This document shows, one piece after another, positions 57,348 through 64,000 of a stretch of 64,000 nt of DNA. A model generated the notes under the pieces. It saw only the letters and a list, made by a program, of their open reading frames with translations. It was not told the DNA's origin and made no database searches. Each line of letters starts with the position of its first letter. The first letter of the stretch is position 1. This stretch comes from CAVUXJ01 sp963814975 (GTDB taxonomy: Bacteria; Acidobacteriota; Vicinamibacteria; Vicinamibacterales; CAVVIG01): the NCBI GenBank assembly GCA_963814975.1, contig CAWFFB010000017.1, positions 58,269-122,268 on the forward strand. Direction: 5' to 3'. Made by a program: the position numbers and the translations under genes.

Positions 57348-58761
57348 TTAGCGAGCTACCGCGCGCCGCTCCGGCCGCCGCTTCGCTCAGCTTGCGCTCG
57401 ACCCGGTCCTCGAATCCAGTGCGGATCCCACCATTCGACCGGATTGACCGGCCGGCCGCTCGACGAGCATCGTGAAATGCAGGTGGTCGCCGCCGGCGAG
57501 GCCGGTCATCCCGCTGCGGCCGAGCGTCTGACCTTTGGTCGACCGTGTCGCCGGCCTTGACGTCGAACGACGACAGGTGCCCGTAGAGCGACGCGACGCC
57601 CATGCCGTGGTCGATGATGACGCAGTTGCCGTAGATGCCGAGCCAGCTCGCGTGCAGCACCTTGCCGGCGTTGGCCGCGGCGACCGGCACGCGCGCGGTG
57701 ACCGCCAGGTCGAACCCGAGGTGCACCTGCTGGTCGACTTCCTTGCCCTTGTAGAGATAGGTCCGGTGGTCGGCGAAGCTGGCTTCGACCTGTGAGTTGC
57801 CCGAGCTGGACGAAGGCCCCCTGCCACAGCCGGGCCGGCGACGGTACTCGGCGAGCTGCCCGCGATGCGCTCCGCGTTCGGCCGGCGCAGTTCGCCGTTG
57901 ATCTTGAGGAACGCCGGCAGCAGGACTCGCCTCGAGGGCGCCGTGCATCTTCAGCTCGGGCGAGTGCGCGAGGATCTCCGGCACGACCCGCTGGAGGAAC
58001 TTGTCGTCGAGCTCGATGCGGCTCTTCCTGAACGGCTTCGCGAACACCTCGTCGACGAAGCGGCGCCGTCGCCTCGTTGCCCGCTTCGTCGCGCGCGAAC
58101 ACGCACGATCGGCGTCGTCAGATCCTGATCGTGCAGCAGCGCGAAGAACGCGACCTTGAAGTGACGGGTCGGCGCCGGCGACGCCGGCGCCGCTCGCCGG
58201 GAACCCGGTACTCGATGTCGCCGACGCGCACGCCCGAGGCGACGTCCGGCGGCGTCGCGCGGTAGACGACCATCTCCGATCCGCCGTGGTTGACGTAGTG
58301 GTGCGTCGACACGACCGCGATGCGCGGCGGCTCGAGGCCGACCTGAATGTCCTTCGCTGGCGGTGCTCGGCGAGCGTGCGCAGGTTCAGGAACGAGGGGC
58401 GGCTGGCGCGACACCACGATGCGGGCGGCGCCGGACTGCAGCTCCGGGATGGTCTCGCTTGCCGAACGGACGAGTCACGCGCATCCGGTCGGCGTCGACT
58501 CGCGGCGATCGTCGCCGATTCGGGGGCGTCCAGCGTGAACAGCGGCGTTGCCCGGCCGTCTTGCTCGAGCGAGACGATCGAGGTTCGTCGAAGCGCGCGT
58601 CGGGCGCACCGACCGTGACCTCGAGCGTGCCCTTGGCCGACCGGCCAGCGATCCGGTTTGTCGATGGCGATCGAGGGCGCCGCACCGCGGCCCGCGAGGA
58701 CGTAAACCGCCCCGGCCGCCACCGCCGCGATGACGACGAGCGCGAGGAGCCAGCGGAACAT
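57348..58761 (-). CDS. M23-family peptidoglycan metallopeptidase (heavily frameshifted)
   Basis: About 470 residues. N-terminal membrane anchor (FRWLLALVVIAAVAAGAVYV), a poorly resolved middle region, a conserved KPFRKSRIELDDKFLQRVVP segment and a C-terminal LytM/M23 domain: VHLGFDLAVTARVPVAAANA, VIIDHGMGVASLYGHLSSF and the zinc motif GGDHLHFTM. At least seven frame changes. Probably a cell-wall endopeptidase or regulator. Confidence 0.78.
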
Positions 58762-58789
58762 GGACTCAATGATACAAGTTTGGTACAAT
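58761..58789 (+). promoter_or_regulatory. Promoter of the tRNA-Glu gene
   Basis: TGGACT (58761-58766), 17-base spacer, TACAAT (58784-58789), 22 bases before the tRNA. Confidence 0.5.
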
Positions 58790-58811
58790 TTAGCGGTTCA
58801 TAGCGGCGGGT

Positions 58812-58886
58812 GGCGGTATCGTCTAGGGGTCAGGACACGTGGTTCTCAGCCACGGGACCGGGGTTCGAATCCCCGTACCGCTACCA
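58812..58886 (+). tRNA. tRNA-Glu (anticodon CTC)
   Basis: 75-base cloverleaf with encoded CCA. Acceptor GGCGGTA pairs with TACCGCT; anticodon arm CGTGG-TTCTCAG-CCACG gives anticodon CTC; T arm CGGGG-TTCGAAT-CCCCG. Likely integration target for the recombinase-bearing element that starts at its 3' end. Confidence 0.95.
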
Positions 58887-60528
58887 TAAATGGTGCAACA
58901 CCCGACCATCCGAGCGACGAGCCCGTCGAGTGCCACTGTCCCCTCAAACCGATATGTTCGGCCCTCTGGCGTGAACGTGAGCGGTCCTGCCAGAGCTTCT
59001 CGCAACAACTGCCGACCGTCTGCGACATGCTTCGTCAGCAGGCTTTGCCAATGCTCGACGTGAATGCGAACCTGTTCTTCGACCACCCTCCGGTCGAATT
59101 GTCTCGCGGCAACGGTTTGCTGCGCTGCGACAACGTCGAGCAGCTCTTTCTTTCTCGTCTGACGAGCCTGTAGTTCCGCCAGTAGGGGCTCCATAGGGCC
59201 GCCAGCCGCGATTGCCCGCGTTAGGTTTCCGATCTCATGCTCCACGTCGCGGAGGTCGCCGCGATACCGGTCGGTCTGCTGGGCCAGTATCGGAGGTGAG
59301 AGCGCCGTCAGCACGCCGTCGATGATCGCCATGACCACGGCCGGACGGAGCACGTCGTCCACCGAGCATCTTGAGTACGGCATGGTCGATACGATCGATT
59401 GGCAGACGCAGTCCGTTTCCGCAGACTGACGTGCCGCGCTTGAGGTACGCAATACAGCCGTATACGTGACCGCGGCTGTTGCCGTGGGTGCCGCTCATGA
59501 CACCGAGCCCGCCGCCGCAGACCGCACACCGAGCAAACCCGGGAGCAGGTAGTTCGAGTCCACGTCCCGGCGGCGCGCCCCCATCCGCCCCCCGCTGGCC
59601 TCGAATAGGTGGGCGCGGATGCCGGCGAGGCGGTTATGTGCCGACTGCCATTGCTCATCGGTGACGATCGCCGTAGCTCTGGCGCCGGTCGGCATATCCA
59701 ATCTGCTTCGGGACGCTTGCGCTGATGCTTCTGGCCCCACGCGTCGGTCTTCTTGGTGCGGTTCCAGGTGATTTCGCCCAGATAGAGGCGCCGGTCGAGG
59801 ATCACCTTGACCGACGACGGCGCCCAACCGCGCCACGCGGCCCGCGCTTCGGCCGCGGCGTGTGGGCGCGCCCGATCGGCGTTCAACTGCTTCGCGATCC
59901 GCGTATAGCCCGTCCCGTTGGCGCACAGCTCGAAGATCCGGCGCACGACCTCCGCTTCGGCCGGGTTGATCGCGCGCTCGACGTGCGAGCGTTTGCCGCT
60001 GGCGTCGAGCGACTTCGACGTTGTCGTAGCCGAAAACCCGCCCGCCGGTGACAGTGGCCGGCGCGCGCCTTCCGCAGCATGGCGTCGTACGTGCGCTGCC
60101 GGGCCTTCTCGCGCTCCAGTTCGTCGGCGAACGCCGTCAGCGACAGCATGATCTTGTCGGTCGGGGTGTCGAGCGTGCGCTCCCGGTCCTCGAGGTAGAA
60201 GAACACGCGGACGCCGGCCGTGCACGAGTTGCTTCAGCGCGTAGGCGGTTTCGATCGCTTCACGGCCGAGCCGCGATTCTTCGGACATGACGAGCACCTG
60301 GAACGGCGGCCGCGGCTTCAGCGCGTTCATCAGCCGCAGGAAGCCCGGGCGGTTCGCGAACTCGGCGCCGGAGATCCCGTCGTCGACGTAGACGTGCTCG
60401 TCGGCGACGGTCCAGCCCTTGCGCGCGGCGTAGGCGCGGGCGTGCTCGACCTGGCGCGTGACCGACTTCTGCTCGTCGGCGACGCCGGTCTGCTCGGTGC
60501 TCTTGCGTGCGTAGATGGCGGCAATCAT
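58823..60528 (-). CDS. Large serine recombinase (frameshifted), 3' end overlapping the tRNA
   Basis: Site-specific recombinase of about 560 residues. Resolvase catalytic domain: MIAAIYARKSTEQTGVADEQ with the nucleophile Ser, YVDDGISGAEFANRPGF and VLVMSEESRLGRE. A recombinase domain follows (INPAEAEVVRRIFELCANG, GWAPSSVKVILDRRLYLGE), then a zinc-ribbon region (CSVCGLRR.., degraded by shifts) and a C-terminal coiled coil. The frame slips several times. Its last 21 codons read through the antisense of the tRNA and stop in the D-arm, so the native C-terminus may have been replaced on integration. Confidence 0.87.
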
Positions 60529-60539
60529 TTTGGTTCATC

Positions 60540-60697
60540 TTATGCTGATGGCCGGGTCGTGGTGTGGCCACCGTCGCAGCGTGCGGTTGCGCGTCCTGTA
60601 GTTCTTTCACGATGGCCGACACCAGCGCCGCCACCAGGAGGCGCTCTACTGATGAGAGCGCCACGTCCGCCTTTCCCGCTGACGATTCATCACTCAT
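60540..60697 (-). CDS. Small helical protein upstream of the recombinase
   Basis: About 52 residues, MSDESSAGKADVALSSVERL followed by VAALVSAIVKELQ. The frame runs into the recombinase start; a one-base slip would end it at TAA 60540. Unknown function. Similar small genes often precede integrase genes. Confidence 0.45.
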
Positions 60698-60786
60698 CGA
60701 AAGAACGGACAGGCTCGACCATCGATGGGCGTCGATCGGCGCCACCCGACGGCGGCTCGTCGCACCTGATACAGTTCTCCATTGGC

Positions 60787-60869
60787 CGGTAACACCTCTC
60801 CCCATAACAGCCAGCATTACCGTTACCCCCCAGAGGGGGGTAACGGGTAACGTTGAGGGGAACGTTACC
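60787..60869. repeat. Iteron-like GGTAACG repeats and perfect palindromes
   Basis: Five copies of GGTAACG or its complement. Two are direct neighbours (60839-60845, 60846-60852). A perfect 11-bp-arm palindrome (60821-60831 with 60835-60845) and a perfect 8-bp-arm palindrome (60847-60854 with 60861-60868) overlap them. Candidate origin, operator or terminator of the element. Confidence 0.65.
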
Positions 60870-60898
60870 GGGCAACGCTGGGAAATGTTCGGTACGAC

Positions 60899-62104
60899 TC
60901 ATGATTTGGTCCCGTTGAGCCGGGTATGGCCGGTTTCGGTCAGCATGAAGGGTTGACCGCGCTTACCCTCCACGGCGAACTTCTGAAGAAGAATCCTCGA
61001 CACGGCCGCGCTGACCACTTCGGTGCGCCCGGAGACGTAGGCCCGTACACGAGAAATGCTAGTCACGGGGTAGTCGCGCATGGCCCGGAGCACAGCCAGG
61101 TCGAGCTCGCTGGAGCGCGGCCTCGACCGCGGCGACCCGGTCGGCTTCCCGGTCCTCGCGGCTGCGACGGTCCCGACTCGATGACGCACGAGGTGACGGG
61201 CCGCCGTGCCGATCCATCTCCAGCAACTCCACGCGACGGCGCACCAGGTGGAGCGGCGCGGGCCGTCTCGGCGTCGCGGACCTTGAGCGTTCGTAGCGTC
61301 AGCTGGCGCCTCGCCGCGTCGGGGTCGTACTCGCCAGCTTCAAGGTAGAAGGTCGCGTCGCAGTTGCCGCGCCACGCGCTGGAGCCGCGCTCGCGCTTGC
61401 GCTGATTTCGCCGTCCTGCCAGCCCGCATGGTGCGCGAGGATCGCGGCCGCGCCCGGCACGCACGCCATGATGCGGCGCACCGCGCGGAGGTAGGCGGCG
61501 ACGTGTTCGGAGCTGTCCTCGGAGCCCGCCAGCGACGCGCGCACAGTGTCGATCACGATGAGGCTGATCGGCGGCCGGCGCGGCAGCGACAAGTTCCGCC
61601 GACCAGCGTCTCGAGCGCCGCGACGACGGCGAGCTCGCCGATTGAAGGCTCTTCGCCGTCCCGGCTCGACGCGCGGGGAGAGCGTGTCATGGGCGCGCAG
61701 GACGTAGACGTGGTCAAGGCGATGACCGGACGATCGCGGAGCGCCTGCAGGCGCACGCCGAGTGCGTCGCCTTCAAAGGAGAGATACGCCACCGAGCCCT
61801 TTTGGACGTGCGCGGCCGTGCCACGCGCACGCCACTACTCACCGCGGCGGCGACGGTCCAGCAGCACGAACGTCTTGCCCGCGCCCGACTCGCTCACCAG
61901 CACGGAGAGACAGCCCGCCCACGCCACGCCCTCGATGATCTCGACCGGACGCGGCGCACTCATCAGTCGCCGCGGCCGATAAACGTCAGCCGCGGTCGGG
62001 CGCGCCGCGGCGTTCGGCTCCGGGCTGGGAGATGGTCTTCGCACGCTTCCGGCCGCAATCGGCACAGGCGTCGGGTCGGCGACGGTCCAGGCGTCGGTGG
62101 TCAT
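60899..62104 (-). CDS. RepA-like AAA ATPase with C-terminal winged helix (frameshifted)
   Basis: About 400 residues. The N-terminus leads to VEIIEGVAWAGCLSVLV and Walker A SESGAGKTF; VAYLSFEGDALGVRLQALRD follows. Walker B is LIVIDTVRASLAG, then AILAHHAGW and GSSAWRGNCDATFYLE, which is the RepA/DnaB-type (AAA_25) order. The C-terminal 70 residues form a winged-helix-like unit (LDLAVLRAMRDYPVTSISRV). Frame slips occur at least five times. ATGA overlap with the Prim-Pol gene. Likely replicative helicase or initiator of the element. Confidence 0.8.
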
Positions 62105-62958
62105 CGCAACGCTCCGACCGGCTCTGTGCCGTAACGCTCGGCGTGGGCGACCTTGGCGCGATCCAGTCGCGCGTCCAGCCAGGGCGACCGCCGGCCCACT
62201 CCCACAACAACGCTTCGGCGTCGACCCCGCTGAGGCCGAACCCCCGCACCAGGCGACACGCCGCGTAGAGCGTCGCGGCGTCGCTGCCGTGCCCGATCTC
62301 CGGGCGGGAATGGCGGCCAGATAGGCCCGCGCCCGAGCGATCAAGTCGCCGTCGGGCGCGACGTCGTTCGGATGCGGGTCGAGCGTGCGGGTCGCGCCAG
62401 CCAGCCGGGCCAGAAACCGGCACAGTTCGCGCGGCGCTCCAGTCGCCGGCCTCGAGATACTCCGCGCCGGACGCGTGGAGGGAGCCCGGCGCGATGACGA
62501 AGCCGCCATCGCCGCGAACGTCGATCGCCAGCCGGCCATCGCGCGTCTCGATCGCGCGCGGTTCGGCACGCGGACCCGGGATGGCGATACCAGAGGTGAA
62601 ATCCGCGCGCCGTCTGCGTCTGCCAAGGCGTGTACGGCAGATGCTCGGATGAGCCAGCTCAGCGCCTCGGGCGTCGGCATCGATCACGACGACGCCGGAG
62701 ACGCGCCGGTGACGACCGCGAGGTTCATCGGCGCGCCGCCGAACCATTCGCCGATCTCGTCGGTCGGCAGGCGCGTCTGGTAAATCACGCCACGCGATCG
62801 CCGGCACCTTGCCGTCGCCGGGCTTCCCAGGAGGCACGCCCGACCGTGGCCGCGGGACTGGGATCACGCTGAGCCCGAGCGCGAGCAGGCGGCGGGCAAT
62901 CTGCAGCGACTGCGGCTCGAGTATCGGCTATTGACAGGCCGCCGTTTCGGGTCAGCAT
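62101..62958 (-). CDS. Bifunctional primase/polymerase (Prim-Pol domain) protein (frameshifted)
   Basis: About 285 residues. LSVIPVPRPRSGVPPGKPG, then KVPAIAWR, VVVIDADA (first catalytic acidic pair) and IDVRGDGGFVIAPGSLHASG, the Prim-Pol core. The C-terminus has GSDAATLYAACRLVRGFGLS. It starts ATG 62958 behind GGAG; an early slip follows. Pairs with the RepA-like gene to prime element replication. Family identity is clear despite about four frame changes. Confidence 0.8.
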
Positions 62959-63014
62959 GAGGGGCTCCTGGCTAATGAAGAATCTGCGACCATTCCTTGT
63001 TCATCGCTTGGTAG

Positions 63015-63209
63015 TTAAGGCGTCGCGGGCGGCCTGAAATCCTGAGTAAGGACGCGGGCGATCTCATTGCTCGGTATGCGAATCGCTCGACCCAGGCGGA
63101 CGTAGCCCAAACGGCCTTGCTTGATCCACGCATAAATCGCATACCTGCTTACCCCAAACTGGTCCGCCGCCTGCCGAACCGTTTGAGGTTTCCCGTGCTT
63201 CATCGACAT
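63015..63209 (-). CDS. Excisionase-like helix-turn-helix protein
   Basis: 64-residue MerR/AlpA-type DNA-binding protein: TVRQAADQFGVSRYAIYAWI, then QGRLGYVRLGRAIRIPSNEI. Typical recombination directionality factor or repressor of an integrative element. First gene of the minus-strand element operon, 57 bases before Prim-Pol. Confidence 0.82.
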   Translation of the reverse strand: MSMKHGKPQTVRQAADQFGVSRYAIYAWIKQGRLGYVRLGRAIRIPSNEIARVLTQDFRPPATP

Positions 63210-63281
63210 CCCTGCTTTCCCGGCCGACTGCTGTTGCGGCCGTGAGCCGCACCCAGATTAAGCGACATCGATAGACTGACC

Positions 63282-63308
63282 TACGGATTGTGTGATCCGT
63301 AATCCGTA
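63282..63308. promoter_or_regulatory. Operator-like TACGGAT/ATCCGTA repeats between divergent genes
   Basis: TACGGAT (63282-63288), six bases, then two tandem ATCCGTA (63295-63301, 63302-63308). An inverted repeat plus a direct repeat, between xis-like and the rightward frame. Confidence 0.5.
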
Positions 63309-63361
63309 ATGAATCGATCCACGGCTGGGTTTCGGTGGGGCGTCCATAAGGACGGGTACGG

Positions 63362-64000
63362 GTGGGTGGCCCTGCCCCCGATACGCTCGTCGAGTCATTT
63401 CTCGGTTGGTCGACGCTAGCACACGACCACATCGATGGGCGGGCGAAGGCGGAGGAGGTGTGGGTGCTCCAACCGATTAACGCGGCCGGGAAACTGCGCG
63501 CCTATTCTCCAAATACCCCGACGGCACCGGCACTGAGGGCGTTTTTGCACCTGGCATCCGCGAAGACGTACCCGGAATTGGCCGTGGCGATTCAGCAATT
63601 TGCTAATCGCTATGGACTGTTGGGTATCGGTCGAGGCATTGGGCCTGCCCGAGCCGTGGAAGGGGAAGCCTTCTCGGACTGGTCAACGGAAATTCATGAG
63701 TTATGGAAGGCGTACGAGCGCGCTCAGTCTCTCTCGGAACATCCGTCAGGTTGGTGGCCGTGGCTGGTCACTCTCTCGCGGACGGGCCGTCGTCACCGTG
63801 GAATCTTCGTCATCGATCAGCCAACTGAGAGCCGCCCCACGACGCACGAACGCCGCCTATTGGCCCGCGCGCTCTCCGAGCAGATGAGTGAAAAACTGTC
63901 TCAACACACGGCGACGCGTGTCAACGTGTCGGTAGGGCGCAGCAGACTCGAAATGGTCCAGGTGCCAAAGACTCTGCTCGGCGCCATGCGGCTCCAGTTT
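63362..64000 (+). CDS. Unidentified protein, 3' truncated by the window edge
   Basis: 213 uninterrupted codons from a GTG with AAGGA about ten bases upstream, open to the right edge. It has no internal stop and balanced composition: ESFLGWSTLAHDHIDG, HEVWVLQPINA-like segments, TYPELAVAIQQFANRYG, EIHELWKAYERAQSLSE and ending VPKTLLGAMRLQF. The last segment resembles families whose C-terminus is a zinc-ribbon after LLGALWLQF; that part would lie beyond the window. Function unknown. Divergent from xis-like, so probably cargo or host DNA at the element border. Confidence 0.6.
   Translation, partial: MGGPAPDTLVESFLGWSTLAHDHIDGRAKAEEVWVLQPINAAGKLRAYSPNTPTAPALRAFLHLASAKTYPELAVAIQQFANRYGLLGIGRGIGPARAVEGEAFSDWSTEIHELWKAYERAQSLSEHPSGWWPWLVTLSRTGRRHRGIFVIDQPTESRPTTHERRLLARALSEQMSEKLSQHTATRVNVSVGRSRLEMVQVPKTLLGAMRLQF

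Larger units (their letters stand above)
58812..64000. mobile_element. Putative integrative element inserted at tRNA-Glu (left end only)
   Basis: From the tRNA rightwards the gene content changes to recombinase, small gene, palindromic spacer, RepA-like ATPase, Prim-Pol, excisionase-like HTH and an unidentified frame. This is the set expected of a replicating integrative element (AICE-like) or phage satellite. No second tRNA 3' copy is seen before 64000, so the right boundary is outside the window. Confidence 0.7.

Noticed and set aside
60690..60902. 70-codon frame across the GGTAACG palindromes
   Set aside because: Its sequence is dictated by the repeats (NVTRYPPLGGNGNAG), it has no family features and overlaps the recombinase-side small gene.
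58887..64000. Second copy of the tRNA-Glu 3' end marking the right att site
   Set aside because: No second GGTTCGAATCCCCG-like match was found in this stretch. The element either extends past the window or uses a very short core.

Overview
The window is a high-GC chromosomal segment from a Gram-negative-type bacterium, most likely Acidobacteriota and probably class Vicinamibacteria. This is an inference from gene families, not a database result. The supporting features are paired VWFA-related proteins, a sulfatase fused to TPR repeats, a response regulator-PilZ protein, split nuo and atp clusters, and palindromic repeats that translate as KPDAT/GPAEAG-like tails. Many genes are broken by single-base indels, often at homopolymers, and these become dense after about 54 kb. 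I read most of them as assembly or sequencing errors, but they could be real.

Layout. 1-6.6 kb: 3' end of a heavy-metal P-type ATPase, a CorC/HlyC-type membrane protein, a REC-PilZ regulator, a LysW-like acidic zinc-ribbon protein translationally coupled to LarE, a methyltransferase and Pal. 6.7-12.7 kb: de novo pyrimidine locus, with (-) pyrK, pyrD, a pyrF remnant and a glutaredoxin-like gene, and (+) pyrR-pyrB-pyrC-pyrE-like behind a strong promoter and a PyrR-type RNA hairpin. 12.8-20.2 kb: a four-helix-bundle gene between inverted heptamer arrays, a penicillin-acylase-family enzyme, a TIGR02757 protein, two glycosyltransferases and TolC. 20.3-27.1 kb: pyrE, truA, uppS, cdsA, dxr, rseP and a glycine-zipper secreted protein. 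27.2-36.3 kb (-): two VWFA proteins, then hemX-hemA-hemC-cobA/hemD-hemB-hemL, the complete route from glutamyl-tRNA to uroporphyrinogen III.

36.4-49.6 kb (+): a complex I operon, nuoA-C-D-H-J-K-L-M-N, with no nuoB, nuoI or nuoEFG, followed by ATP synthase Fo genes (atpZ-like, atpI-like, atpB, atpE, atpF) without any F1 gene. 49.7-58.8 kb (-): an M23 peptidase, a copper-binding lipoprotein, ctaA and ctaB (heme A/O synthesis), a DUF420 protein, a TPR protein, a sulfatase-TPR fusion with an in-frame stop, and a VWFA-like protein.

58.8 kb to the end: tRNA-Glu(CTC) followed by an apparent integrative element. It carries a large serine recombinase whose frame ends inside the tRNA, a small upstream gene, a palindrome-rich iteron-like spacer, a RepA-like ATPase, a Prim-Pol protein and an excisionase-like HTH protein. 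A divergent reading frame then runs off the right edge. The right end of the element is outside the window.

The feature that recurs most is a set of intergenic spacers made of locus-specific 7-bp tandem units, usually as two inverted half-arrays and usually just upstream of a start codon. At least ten spacers show it. In one case the half-arrays bracket a complete small gene; a similar pair near 27.1 kb has only about 30 bp between its arms.
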